Shown: in pieces, positions 7,464-15,659 of the stretch
Position numbering within the stretch: the stretch's first letter is position 1
Layout: each line of letters begins with the position of its first letter
Assembly: GCA_900553945.1 (NCBI GenBank)
Contig: USFR01000012.1
Location: 1-46,779 of the forward strand
DNA from: an uncultured Clostridium sp.
Lineage (GTDB): Bacteria; Bacillota; Clostridia; TANB77; CAG-508
Direction of reading: 5' to 3'
Length of the DNA: 46,779 nt
Notes under the pieces: generated by a model
The model's database searches: none
Seen by the model: only the letters and a program-made list of their open reading frames with translations
Told to the model about the DNA's origin: nothing
Made by a program: the position numbers and the translations under genes

Positions 7464-9017
7464 TTATTCATCTATAATATTTATTGGTATGTCAAAATTT
7501 AAGTTTGACGTTTTTTGAACAATGTTTTGTGGTTCTTCAACTTTTATTTGCATTGTTTTTCCTGATTCTTGTGCGATTGCTTTTTCTATTTCTAATTTGT
7601 TTGTTGGTTGTTCTACTACTGTTTTTCCAAATGCCGTTAGACCAACTATTCCTAATTGCATATCATTTATTTCTACAGCTTTTGTGTTCATTAGGTTTGT
7701 AAATAATGTTATTTTTCCTTTTGTTTTTAGGTTATTTACTACTTTGGGCCAATATTCTGTGCTTGTTATATTTGCCATTGAAACTTTTGGTTTTGCTTGT
7801 TTTGTTTCTATTTTTTCTTTTGGAACTGCTGTAAGTTCAGGTTCTTGATATCTTGTTTGTGGTGCTTTTGCCACTATATCTCCTGATTCTAATTTTTCTT
7901 CTATTTTTTCAACTCTTTCTTCTAGGTCTCCGTGTTCTTTTTTATCTATTGTTAATTTTATTATTCCTGCTTGGAACATTATTGTTTTTTGAGTTGACCA
8001 TTTTATATCATTTTCCATTTCTGACAATTCTTTTATTAGATAAAATAGTGTTTCTTTGCTTGTTTTTTCGCTTAATTCTTTAATTTTTTCCATTTCATCT
8101 TTGCTGTATAATTCTAATTTTCCTTGTGATTTGAAAATTAAAATGTCTTTTATGTATTTAATTGTTTCCCATAGAAAATTATATAATTCTTTACCGTCAT
8201 CTATTACTTCTTGTGTGGCTTCTAGAGCCTTTTCTGAGTCTTTTTCTAATAGGCTGTTTGTTATTTTATATATGTACTCAAATTTTGGAATTCCTACTAA
8301 TTCTTTTATTTTTTCGTCTGTAATTTCTGAATCTCCGTCTTGAATACATCTTTCTAGTATGCTTATTCCGTCTCTCATTGCACCTTCTGATAATACTGCT
8401 ATTGTATTTAGTGCTTCTTCAGAAATTGTTACTCCTATTTCGTTTGTTATTATTTTTAGTCTTTTCTTAATGTCTTCGTTTGATATTTTTTTGAAGTCAA
8501 ATCTTTGACATCTTGAAAGTATTGTTGCCGGTAGCTTTTGTGGTTCTGTTGTTGCTAAAATAAATTTAACATGTTCTGGTGGTTCTTCTAATGTTTTTAA
8601 TAGGGCGTTGAATGCTCCTGTTGATAACATATGAACCTCATCTATTATATATACTCTGTATTTTGCTCTTGTTGGTAAAAAGTTTACTTCATCTCTTATT
8701 TGTCTTATATCTTCTACGCTGTTGTTTGATGCAGCGTCCATTTCTACTACGTCTGTTAGTGAACCGTTTAATATTCCTTTGCAGATTTCACATTCGTTGC
8801 ATGGTTCTCCATCTTTTGGATTTAAACAATTTATTGCTCTTGCTAAAACTTTTGCTGCTGATGTTTTTCCTGTTCCTCTTCCACCGTTAAATAAGTATGC
8901 GTGTCCAACTCTTCCTGCTATTATCTGATTCTTTAGTGTTCGTGTAATGTGTTCTTGGCCTACGAATTCACTAAAAGTTAATGGTCTAAATTTTCTATAT
9001 AGTGCTGTATATGCCAA
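7464..9017 (-). CDS. dnaX: DNA polymerase III subunits gamma/tau
   Basis: I place the start at the TTG at 9017: it gives the canonical N-terminus M-AYTALYRKFRP and lies 8 bases after GGGGGT (9025-9030). An in-frame TTG at 9032 would itself sit before that ribosome binding site. The AAA+ clamp-loader module has Walker A GGRGTGKTSAAKV, a Cys4 zinc module (CLNPKDGEPCNECEIC), the Walker B IIDEVHMLS and the SRC motif LSRCQRF. The C-terminal tau-like part is diverged. DnaX loads the beta clamp and links polymerase to helicase. No obvious slippery frameshift site was noticed, so whether a separate gamma form exists is open. Confidence 0.96.
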   Translation of the reverse strand: MAYTALYRKFRPLTFSEFVGQEHITRTLKNQIIAGRVGHAYLFNGGRGTGKTSAAKVLARAINCLNPKDGEPCNECEICKGILNGSLTDVVEMDAASNNSVEDIRQIRDEVNFLPTRAKYRVYIIDEVHMLSTGAFNALLKTLEEPPEHVKFILATTEPQKLPATILSRCQRFDFKKISNEDIKKRLKIITNEIGVTISEEALNTIAVLSEGAMRDGISILERCIQDGDSEITDEKIKELVGIPKFEYIYKITNSLLEKDSEKALEATQEVIDDGKELYNFLWETIKYIKDILIFKSQGKLELYSKDEMEKIKELSEKTSKETLFYLIKELSEMENDIKWSTQKTIMFQAGIIKLTIDKKEHGDLEERVEKIEEKLESGDIVAKAPQTRYQEPELTAVPKEKIETKQAKPKVSMANITSTEYWPKVVNNLKTKGKITLFTNLMNTKAVEINDMQLGIVGLTAFGKTVVEQPTNKLEIEKAIAQESGKTMQIKVEEPQNIVQKTSNLNFDIPINIIDE

Positions 9018-9044
9018 TTTGATTACCCCCAATTTAAAAAAATT

Positions 9045-9182
9045 GGTATAAGCGATAGTTTCTCAGTGGAAAGCATGTTATCCGCACGAATACACTATTT
9101 ATCGCTGCTTTCTTCCGAATCTGACGAGGTTCATAGCTTTTCATCGAATCATACTCTCCACTCAAAAGCTATCACTTATACC
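9045..9182 (-). ncRNA. ffs: Signal recognition particle RNA (small bacterial type)
   Basis: On the minus strand the conserved SRP domain-IV core is present: AGCTATGAACCTCGTCAG, a GGAA tetraloop, then GAAAGCAGCG. The ends GGTATAAGTGATAG and CTATCGCTTATACC close a long terminal helix of about 138 nt in total, so the Alu-type extension of Bacillus scRNA is absent. The promoter at 9190-9218 places the start at about 9182-9183. A T7 run right after the terminal helix can terminate part of the transcripts, with read-through into dnaX. The position just upstream of dnaX matches other Firmicutes. Confidence 0.95.
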
Positions 9183-9189
9183 GATAATG

Positions 9190-9218
9190 ATTATATAATG
9201 ATATTTGAGTTTTAGCAA
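9190..9218 (-). promoter_or_regulatory. Promoter of SRP RNA and the dnaX operon
   Basis: On the minus strand TTGCTA (9218-9213), a 17-base spacer and a perfect TATAAT (9195-9190). The start point expected 7 bases later matches the predicted RNA end at 9182-9183. Confidence 0.8.
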
Positions 9219-9224
9219 GTCTTT

Positions 9225-9965
9225 TTATTCACTTCTTTTAAAAATTATTTTTGAAAATTCTGTTATTTGATTGTCAATAACTCCTTTTTCTTTGAATTCT
9301 CCTGCTGGTAGGTCTATTGTTAATGTTCCTTTATATTTCTCTTTTTCGCTTACTTGTAGGATTATGTCCATTGTTGCTTTTAGTTTTATGTCTTCTTGGT
9401 TTATTTGTGCTTTTTCTAACAATGTTCCGTTGTATTGAATTTCTGTATCTTCATTTGAAATGTATGTACCTAAGTTTTTATTGCTTATTCTAAATGCAAT
9501 CATTCCTCCGTCTTGGCAGAATTCTTGTTTTTCCATGTTGTCTGATGTATTGGCTGAATATTCTATTTCTTTGTCTAAGTAGTTTTGTGTACTGTCTTTG
9601 AAACATGTTTTTAAGTTATTGCTTGTTGGAATTAGTACTTCTGTATTTCCTATTTCTTTTGCTTTTTCTATTTTCATGTTTGCAATTTTTATGCTTTCTA
9701 TTTTTTGATCTACTTTGTCATTTTTCTTGAAATATATATATATATCATTGTCTTGCTCTAAGTTTAAATCCCATAGATTTTCGCTTTGATTGCTTTTTGC
9801 GTTTATTGAGCTTTTTATTATTACTTTATCTAGTTCTAATGGTAAGTTTTTTTCGCCTTCTACGTTGTATTTTACCATTAATAATATAGATATTGCTATT
9901 GCAATTAGTAGAAATGATATAAATATGTATTTTTTAATTATCCTTTTCTTGACTTCGTTTTCCAT
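9225..9965 (-). CDS. Unrecognised single-pass membrane protein
   Basis: The 246-residue protein has one N-terminal membrane segment (about residues 13-31, after KKRIIKKYIF). The rest appears extracellular, with Asn/Glu/Lys-rich segments and two cysteines (about residues 110 and 145) that could form a disulfide. No family was recognised. It overlaps tadA by one base (TAATG), so the two are probably translationally coupled; a functional link is not implied. It ends 43 bases before the SRP RNA promoter region. Confidence 0.75.
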   Translation of the reverse strand: MENEVKKRIIKKYIFISFLLIAIAISILLMVKYNVEGEKNLPLELDKVIIKSSINAKSNQSENLWDLNLEQDNDIYIYFKKNDKVDQKIESIKIANMKIEKAKEIGNTEVLIPTSNNLKTCFKDSTQNYLDKEIEYSANTSDNMEKQEFCQDGGMIAFRISNKNLGTYISNEDTEIQYNGTLLEKAQINQEDIKLKATMDIILQVSEKEKYKGTLTIDLPAGEFKEKGVIDNQITEFSKIIFKRSE

Positions 9966-10441
9966 TATTCTTTCTCCTCTTTGAAAGATTTTTTCTTTCT
10001 TAACATTTTAAAAAAATCTTGTAGAATTTGCTTACATTCTTTTTCTAAAACGCCATTTTCAACTTGTACCTCATGATTAAATTTATGATCTTTAAATAAA
10101 TTTAGAACTGATCCACATGCTCCTGTTTTTTCATCCATTGCTCCAATGTATACTTTTTTTATTCTTGCTTGGATGATTGCACCTGCGCACATTGGGCAAG
10201 GTTCTAAGGTTGTATACATTTCACATTCTGAAAGTCTCCATGCTCCTAATTTTTTGCTTGCTTTTTTTATTGCTCTTATTTCTGCGTGTTCTGTTGTGTC
10301 GTTTTTTATTTCTTTCATATTATGTGCTCTTGCTATTATTTTTCCGTCTTTTACTATTATTGCTCCGATTGGCACTTCTTCTTTTTCATATGCTTTTTGT
10401 GCTTCTTTCAAAGCTTGTTTCATTAATTTTTCTGTTTCCAT
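9965..10441 (-). CDS. tadA: tRNA adenosine-34 deaminase TadA
   Basis: The 158-residue protein has the zinc deaminase motifs HAEIRAIKKA (His ligand and catalytic Glu) and PCPMCAGAI (two Cys ligands), and the TadA-type C-terminus with a Lys-rich tail. It converts A34 to inosine in tRNA-Arg(ACG). AAAGGAAAC precedes the ATG. It is the first gene of a short operon with the membrane protein at 9225-9965. Confidence 0.95.
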   Translation of the reverse strand: METEKLMKQALKEAQKAYEKEEVPIGAIIVKDGKIIARAHNMKEIKNDTTEHAEIRAIKKASKKLGAWRLSECEMYTTLEPCPMCAGAIIQARIKKVYIGAMDEKTGACGSVLNLFKDHKFNHEVQVENGVLEKECKQILQDFFKMLRKKKSFKEEKE

Positions 10442-10472
10442 TTTGTTTCCTTTTTATTTTTCACATATTACG

Positions 10473-10501
10473 ATTGTAGCATATAATTATGTAAACGTCA
10501 A
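10473..10501 (-). promoter_or_regulatory. Promoter of tadA
   Basis: On the minus strand TTGACG (10501-10496), a 17-base spacer and TACAAT (10478-10473), giving a leader of about 25 bases. Confidence 0.75.
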
Positions 10502-10557
10502 CTTGTGCTATTCTTGTTGCCTCTAGTGTTTCACTTATTTAAGTATTTTTTGCAAAG

Positions 10558-10593
10558 AAAAGCATTAGTTGTAAATTACTAACTAATGCTTTT
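10558..10593. terminator. Perfect 13-bp hairpin
   Basis: AAAAGCATTAGTT (10558-10570) and its exact complement at 10581-10593 around a 10-base loop. A/T runs flank both sides, so it could terminate in either direction. Confidence 0.55.
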
Positions 10594-10712
10594 CCTCTAA
10601 AGTTAAATCGGTTTACTGTTTCCAATATTAATATTTGGTACTGAACCTCTATTTCTAAACATTTTCTTTTGGCTTGGTTGGTATTTAAGCCTTCTTTAGT
10701 TAATATTAATAA

Positions 10713-10742
10713 AACACTACATTTTTTTCCCAATGTAGTGTT
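10713..10742 (-). terminator. Terminator of tRNA-Arg
   Basis: AACACTACATT (10713-10723) pairs exactly with 10732-10742. On the minus strand it starts 7 bases after the tRNA 3' end and is followed by TTTATT. Confidence 0.7.
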
Positions 10743-10748
10743 TCCATC

Positions 10749-10825
10749 TGGTGCACTTAGAGGGAATCGAACCCCCGGCCTCTCCCTTAGGAGGGGAGCG
10801 CTCTATCCTACTGAGCTATAAATGC
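10749..10825 (-). tRNA. tRNA-Arg (anticodon CCT)
   Basis: The 77-nt cloverleaf reads 5' GCATTTA acceptor, GCTC D-stem, anticodon loop CTCCTAA (anticodon CCT, codon AGG), T-loop TTCGATT, then TAAGTGC, discriminator A and an encoded CCA. All stems pair, with a few G-U pairs. Confidence 0.96.
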
Positions 10826-10845
10826 ATTTTTCTTTTTTAGTAAAC

Positions 10846-10886
10846 AATTTATATTCTAGGAAGTTTTTCTTCCTAGAATATAAATT
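10846..10886. terminator. Perfect 18-bp hairpin after the DUF1858 gene
   Basis: The arms 10846-10863 and 10869-10886 are exact complements around a 5-base loop. It follows the DUF1858 stop by 6 bases on the minus strand and precedes tRNA-Arg. The T tract after it is weak, so it may be an RNA end-stabilising hairpin rather than a strong terminator. Confidence 0.6.
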
Positions 10887-10892
10887 AAATTT

Positions 10893-11075
10893 TTATGCAT
10901 TTAATTTTTCTACTAATTCATCAACATCTATTCCGTGTACTTCACATGCTTCTTCTAATGTTTCATCATGTGCTGCCATGCATCCTAAGCAATGCATTCC
11001 TGCTTCTAAAAGAATATCTGCTTTTTCTGGGTGTTCTTCTAATAATTTTCCTATTTTTATTGTTTTTTCTATCAT
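10893..11075 (-). CDS. DUF1858 domain protein
   Basis: The 60-residue protein matches the DUF1858 family: a KLLEEHPEKADILLEAGMHCLGCMAAHDETLEEAC-like core (partly quoted by motif: GMHCLGC, then ETLEEAC) and the tail GIDVDELVEKLNA. Family members are small helical proteins with a CxxC that may bind metal or act in disulfide chemistry; their exact role is unknown. AAGGAGG lies 10 bases before the ATG. It is a single-gene unit upstream of tRNA-Arg. Confidence 0.93.
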   Translation of the reverse strand: MIEKTIKIGKLLEEHPEKADILLEAGMHCLGCMAAHDETLEEACEVHGIDVDELVEKLNA

Positions 11076-11246
11076 TGCAAAGAAACCTCCTTTTTTTAAT
11101 CTTTTTCATTTTAGCATATTTTTTTAAAAAAGTATAGACAAATTGATTTTTTTGTTGTATTATTTATTTGCTTTAAGGAATTTTTTTCCATATTAATTAT
11201 TTGTGTATTTAAAAAATTCGATACTGTTTTTCACTGGAGGTTATGT

Positions 11247-11387
11247 TTGAATTTTTTAATTAATTTATTTTTTATCACTTTTTTTATTCAAATTTTTATT
11301 ATATTTTATTTTTTATATTCGATTTTTGAATTTCTTTTTATACAATCAAAGCAAGGTTTCAAATTAAATTTTAAAAATAAACAATGA
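11247..11387 (+). CDS. Small hydrophobic protein coupled to the VirD4-like gene
   Basis: A 46-residue frame starts at TTG 11247, 6 bases after GGAGG (11236-11240), and its TGA stop overlaps the ATG of the next gene as ATGA (11384-11387). Residues about 2-32 form a continuous Phe/Ile/Leu-rich membrane segment, then a basic tail (QSKQGFKLNFKNKQ). The VirD4-like gene has no ribosome binding site of its own, so translation of this frame would explain how it is translated. No family was recognised. AT-rich DNA can give such frames by chance, so this is moderately supported. Confidence 0.6.
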   Translation: MNFLINLFFITFFIQIFIIFYFLYSIFEFLFIQSKQGFKLNFKNKQ

Positions 11388-13096
11388 AAAATTTTATTAT
11401 TAAATTATTTTTTGTAAATTATTTTTCTATACTTTTTTCGTGTATTCTTTTGCTTTTTTTATCACCAGTTTTTGATGCTACTTCGGTTGTTTTTCCATAT
11501 TCAATTAATTCTTTTGATATTTTTGAAAAATATCCTCAGCAATGGTTTTATTTAAAAAGAGTATATATTTTTACTTGTTTTTTCTCATTTTTAATTGTTT
11601 CAAATTCACTTTATTCTTTTTTTAAAATGATGTTATTTCCTTTTATAAATTTTAATAAAAAAACTGAGAATATCAACAAAAATAATACTTTTTATTCTTT
11701 GTTGCTTGGAAAAAATGTAGGAAATGAATTGGTTTCTATTCCTATTAATGGATTGTATCAAAATGTTTTAATTACTGGCTCAATTGGCTCTGGAAAGACC
11801 TCATCTTTATTATATCCACTTACTGAACAATTATTGAGCTTGAATTTTTCTAATAAGTATAAATCTGCTTTTTTGATATTAGATGTTAAAGGAAATTATC
11901 ATAAGTTTGTAAAATCAGTTTGCAAAAAATATTATCATTTGAGTGATTTATTTATTATAAGTTTGAATGGCTTCGTGACTTATAACCCGCTTGACAAGCC
12001 TAATTTAAAGTCTTATGTGTTGGCAAATAGGCTGAAATCTATTTTACTTTTATTTAGTCCTGAACAGACAGAATCTTTTTGGCTTGATAAGGCTGAGCAA
12101 GTTCTAACTGAAGCTATTAAATTGTGTAGAATTTATAATAATAACTATGTTACTTTTACAGAAATTCATAAATTAATAATGTCTAAATCTTATTATCAAG
12201 AAAAGATTGATTTATTAAAAAATTTTTTTTACGAAAATTCTTTGAATCCTTCTAATATTTCTGACTTATTTACATGTATTTCTTTTTTCGAAGATGAATT
12301 TTTTTCTTTAGATGATAGAACTCAATCAATTATAAAATCCGAAATATCAAGAATTACTAATGTTTTTATCTCTGACGAGGATATTTCAAGAGTGTTTTGC
12401 CCTCTTCAAAAAGATATCTCTTTTCCAGGATTTGAATATATTTTAGCTCATCATAAAATTGTTGTTTTAGATATGAATATATCTAAATATAGCATGCTTT
12501 CGAAGATTATATCTGCTTATTTAAAAATTGATTTTCAATCTGTTGTTTTAGAACAGCTTTCAAATGATAAAAATGTTTTGCCGTCTTGTTTTATATGTGA
12601 TGAATATCATGAATATGTTACTAAAAGTGATTCTGATTTTTTCGCACAATCGAGAGAGGCTAAATCTATTAATATTGTTGCTACACAGTCTTATTCTTCG
12701 ATTCTTAATACTCTTAAGGATAAAACTTGCACAACTGTTTTGATTCAAAATCTTGTTAATAAATTTTGGTTTCGTACCGATGATCCTTTTACAATTGATG
12801 AAGTCCTTAAGCAAACAGGAAAAGAAGAAAAAGAAATTATTTCACGTACAATATCAGAAAATGCAAGACAAACTAATTATAATTTTTTATTTAATAGCTT
12901 TTTTTCAAAAGATTCTAATCTTTCTGAAAGCATTAATACGTCTTCTCAAAAGGACTTCATATATGATACTAGCTTTTTCTCACGTTTTTTAAATACTTTT
13001 TCTTGTCTTGCTTTTATTTCAACTGGTTCTTCTATTTTGCCTTTGCAACAATTATCTCTTATTCCATATTTTAAAAGAAAGGATGTGGTTTTATGA
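11384..13096 (+). CDS. VirD4/TraG-like type IV coupling ATPase
   Basis: The 570-residue protein has two N-terminal membrane segments (about 4-27 and 60-82), a P-loop GSIGSGKTS at residues 132-140, the DVKGN motif of the VirD4 family about 30 residues later, a Walker B-like CFICDEYHEY near residue 405, and AQSREAKSINIVATQS, the coupling-protein glutamine motif. Coupling proteins recruit DNA or protein substrates to the T4SS channel at the inner membrane. Start codon usage fits coupling to the small upstream frame, and it overlaps the next gene by 4 bases. No relaxase or substrate gene is adjacent. The gene runs against the local leading-strand direction. Confidence 0.88.
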   Translation: MKNFIIKLFFVNYFSILFSCILLLFLSPVFDATSVVFPYSINSFDIFEKYPQQWFYLKRVYIFTCFFSFLIVSNSLYSFFKMMLFPFINFNKKTENINKNNTFYSLLLGKNVGNELVSIPINGLYQNVLITGSIGSGKTSSLLYPLTEQLLSLNFSNKYKSAFLILDVKGNYHKFVKSVCKKYYHLSDLFIISLNGFVTYNPLDKPNLKSYVLANRLKSILLLFSPEQTESFWLDKAEQVLTEAIKLCRIYNNNYVTFTEIHKLIMSKSYYQEKIDLLKNFFYENSLNPSNISDLFTCISFFEDEFFSLDDRTQSIIKSEISRITNVFISDEDISRVFCPLQKDISFPGFEYILAHHKIVVLDMNISKYSMLSKIISAYLKIDFQSVVLEQLSNDKNVLPSCFICDEYHEYVTKSDSDFFAQSREAKSINIVATQSYSSILNTLKDKTCTTVLIQNLVNKFWFRTDDPFTIDEVLKQTGKEEKEIISRTISENARQTNYNFLFNSFFSKDSNLSESINTSSQKDFIYDTSFFSRFLNTFSCLAFISTGSSILPLQQLSLIPYFKRKDVVL

Positions 13097-13419
13097 AATA
13101 TAAAAAATTTATTTTATTATTTTCATTATTTATTATTTTACTTTTTTTATTTGCACCTTTATCTTTTGGTGCTTCTTATCCAAAGTTAATTTCTACATTA
13201 AATTCTGCATTTGAAAAAATTGAATCTTGGATTTTAAAAATCTCAACCCCTGCCGCTGCAATCTCAGTTGGCTCAGGCGTTTTGATGAAAAAATTCAGTT
13301 TTGGTGATGAAGAAAGAATTAGAACTGGTAAACGTTTAATTCGTGGTTCTTTATTTTCTTATGCTTTTATTCTTTGTATAGATTTAATTTTATCAACTAT
13401 TAATACTTTATTAAGTTAG
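13093..13419 (+). CDS. VirB2/TrbC-like pilin-type T4SS protein
   Basis: The 108-residue protein has a clear signal peptide (cleavage likely at SFGA-SYPK, about residue 27) followed by two hydrophobic stretches around a short polar loop (KKFSFGDEERIRTGKRLIRG). That is the topology of VirB2/TrbC subunits in Gram-positive T4SS. GAAAGGATGTGG precedes the ATG, which overlaps the VirD4 stop. Sequence identity to known pilins is too low to judge by eye; the call rests on topology and neighbours. Confidence 0.7.
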   Translation: MKYKKFILLFSLFIILLFLFAPLSFGASYPKLISTLNSAFEKIESWILKISTPAAAISVGSGVLMKKFSFGDEERIRTGKRLIRGSLFSYAFILCIDLILSTINTLLS

Positions 13420-13427
13420 GAGGTCTT

Positions 13428-14300
13428 ATGCAGTATGAAAATTTTCCGGAGATTGCTAGTAATTTAATCTCTTCATTAGTAAATAGTTTACTAACCTCTT
13501 TAGATTCAAATGTTTTTTCTGTTTTAGACGAATTAGCTTTTATAAAATCAGACTCTATTGCAGATACATATTTTAATTCTTTTTTTACTAAACAATTTAA
13601 TATAATTAAATTGTCTGAGGCTTTGCTATTTGGCTTTCTGCTTTATTATGCAATTAGTTATTTATTTTCTTTTTTAACTTGTTCTCATTTTCAAAAACCA
13701 CTTTCTTTTATCTCTAGATTGTTCTTTTCAGCTTTACTTATCCACTTTTCTTTACCAATCTGTGAAAAAGTTATAGATTTCTTTTACTTAGTTTCATCTA
13801 TTTTACGTACGATAGGTTTATATATATTTCCTTCTGAATTATCGTTTTCTATTTTATATGAAAAAATTTCAAAATTATTTTTTGCAAATTTAACTTTACC
13901 TTTTAAATTCTTTTCGTTTGATGGAATATTAAAATCTTTTCTTTCTTTTGGTTTCGTTAATTTGTTATTTACTTATTCTATAAGGTTTATTTTTATTAAA
14001 ATATTAGTCCTTTTATCTCCAATTGCTTTCTTATCTTTATGTTTAGATCAGTCAACGTGGATTTTTAAAATATGGCTCAAAAACTTTATTGCCCAACTGT
14101 TTACTCAAATAATTATTTGTGTTGTTTTATTAATTATTTATTCTTTGGATACAGTTTCTAATCCAACAATGGTTAAACTTTTGTACATTGCTTCTGTTGT
14201 ATGTTTAATGAGAGCTAGTTCCTTTGTAAAAGACTTTTCTTCTGGATTTACTTCAGATGTTTCTTCAACTTTTTCTTCTATTAAAAATATGTTTCTATAA
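13428..14300 (+). CDS. VirB6/TrbL-like polytopic T4SS membrane protein
   Basis: The 290-residue protein has about six membrane segments between residues 63 and 275 and the central region SPIAFLSLCL, then STWIFKIWLKNFIAQLF, similar to the Trp-containing core of VirB6/TrbL channel proteins. AGGAGG lies 5 bases before the ATG and 8 bases after the pilin-like gene. In T4SS this protein forms part of the inner-membrane channel. Confidence 0.72.
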   Translation: MQYENFPEIASNLISSLVNSLLTSLDSNVFSVLDELAFIKSDSIADTYFNSFFTKQFNIIKLSEALLFGFLLYYAISYLFSFLTCSHFQKPLSFISRLFFSALLIHFSLPICEKVIDFFYLVSSILRTIGLYIFPSELSFSILYEKISKLFFANLTLPFKFFSFDGILKSFLSFGFVNLLFTYSIRFIFIKILVLLSPIAFLSLCLDQSTWIFKIWLKNFIAQLFTQIIICVVLLIIYSLDTVSNPTMVKLLYIASVVCLMRASSFVKDFSSGFTSDVSSTFSSIKNMFL

Positions 14301-14311
14301 AGGAGGTTTTT

Positions 14312-14599
14312 ATGCATTTTATTTTTCCAAAAAATTATGATTTTTCTTTTAAATTTCTTGGTATATTCAATTATTCTTCGATTTTTCTTAATATAATTTG
14401 GGCTAGTTTTTTATATTTTTTTATATCTTTTTTATTTAAATCTTTAATTATAAAATTTTATGTTTTTCTTGTTTTATTTTTACCCTTTTTCTTATTTTCT
14501 GTTTTAAATAAATCTTCTGAAAATATCTTTATTGTTTGCTTATTTTTCTTCAAATATTTATTTCGACCTAAGGTATTTTTTTATGATAAAAGATTTTGA
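14312..14599 (+). CDS. VirB3/PrgI-like T4SS membrane protein
   Basis: The 95-residue protein has two close membrane segments (about 23-45 and 48-66), a third hydrophobic stretch near 72-82, and ends YLFRPKVFFYDKRF, typical of PrgI/VirB3 proteins, which sit next to VirB4 in the inner membrane. AAAGGAGG precedes the ATG. In most systems the virB4 gene follows directly; here the next genes are dnaD and dnaI, and virB4 lies at about 28-30 kb. Confidence 0.7.
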   Translation: MHFIFPKNYDFSFKFLGIFNYSSIFLNIIWASFLYFFISFLFKSLIIKFYVFLVLFLPFFLFSVLNKSSENIFIVCLFFFKYLFRPKVFFYDKRF

Positions 14600-14605
14600 G
14601 TTTTA

Positions 14606-14634
14606 TTGTAAATAAATTGTTTTGATGATATAAT
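14606..14634 (+). promoter_or_regulatory. Promoter of dnaD-dnaI
   Basis: TTGTAA (14606-14611), a 17-base spacer and a perfect TATAAT (14629-14634). It separates the primosome pair from the T4SS genes as a transcription unit. Confidence 0.75.
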
Positions 14635-14686
14635 TTCATAAGCTTTACTTGAAAGTTTTAAATACTATATTAAAGGTGGAATTTTT

Positions 14687-15649
14687 ATGAAGTTAGAACA
14701 AAATGATAAATCTATTTTATTTTCTAATACTGAAATACCTGATGTTTTTTTCACAGAATATTTGTCATGCGCAAATGGAGATTACATTAAGGTTTATTTA
14801 TACATTCTATTCTTATCTAAATATGACAAGGATATAAAAATAAATGATTTGTCTAAGAAGCTTTCTCTTCCACTAAAAACTATTCAAGAAGCTTTTAAAT
14901 ATTGGGAAGAGGCTGGTGTTCTTATAAAAAAGCATACTGGTTATATCTTAGTAAATTTACAAGAAGTAGAACTTTTAAAATTATATACACCTAAACTTAC
15001 TTCTTCTCCTGAAGATATTAAGAAAAACGCCAAAAATCAATATAGAGCAAAAGCTATTGAAAATATAAATACTCAATTTTTCCAGGGAATTATGTCTCCA
15101 TCTTGGTATAGTGATATTGATATGTGGTTTAAAAAATATAATTTTGATGAACAAGTTATGCTTGCTTTATTTAATTATTGTTTTGATCATTCTGCTTTAC
15201 ATAGAAACTATATTCAAGTTGTTGCAGATAGTTGGTATAAAAATAATATTAGATCTTTTTCTGATTTGGATAAATACTATGAAAAGCAGGAAAAAATATC
15301 TTCTGTTAAAAAATCTATTATTAAAAAATTAGGTTTAAATAGGAACTTAACTGTATACGAAGATGCTTATGTTGAAAAATGGACTATTGATTATGGTTAT
15401 TCTATGGAAATTATTGAGATTGCACTTAAGAAAACTACATCAAAATCTAATATAAATTTTGAATATTTGAATAAGCTGATTACTGATTGGCATGACAGAA
15501 ATTTAAAAACAGCTTCAGAAATTCAGGAATATATTAAAGAAAATAAACATAAACAAGAACAAATTAAAGATTTGAAAAAACAGACAAATTATAATAATTC
15601 TAACCAAAGAAATTATGATAACTTTGATAATTTATATGCTAATAATTAG
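14687..15649 (+). CDS. DnaD-like primosome protein
   Basis: The 320-residue protein has an N-terminal winged-helix region (KVYLYILFLSKYDKDIKIND, residues about 30-90) and two DnaD C-terminal domains. Each domain ends in the conserved Y-x3-[IV]-x3-W pattern: YIQVVADSW near 185 and YLNKLITDW near 265. DnaD/DnaB proteins remodel DNA and help load the replicative helicase at the origin and at restart sites. AAAGGTGG precedes the ATG. Downstream dnaI-like helicase loader begins 11 bases later, supporting a role in chromosomal replication. Confidence 0.87.
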   Translation: MKLEQNDKSILFSNTEIPDVFFTEYLSCANGDYIKVYLYILFLSKYDKDIKINDLSKKLSLPLKTIQEAFKYWEEAGVLIKKHTGYILVNLQEVELLKLYTPKLTSSPEDIKKNAKNQYRAKAIENINTQFFQGIMSPSWYSDIDMWFKKYNFDEQVMLALFNYCFDHSALHRNYIQVVADSWYKNNIRSFSDLDKYYEKQEKISSVKKSIIKKLGLNRNLTVYEDAYVEKWTIDYGYSMEIIEIALKKTTSKSNINFEYLNKLITDWHDRNLKTASEIQEYIKENKHKQEQIKDLKKQTNYNNSNQRNYDNFDNLYANN

Positions 15650-15659
15650 AAAGGATATT

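Larger units (their letters stand above)
10502..10748. other. Gene-free spacer between tadA and tRNA-Arg
   Basis: No gene with a ribosome binding site. It holds two hairpins, 10558-10593 and 10713-10742. A short minus-strand reading frame here has no start signal and runs through both hairpins. Confidence 0.55.

Noticed and set aside
10539..10733. 64-codon minus-strand frame between tadA and tRNA-Arg
   Set aside because: No ribosome binding site, and it runs through two terminator hairpins.
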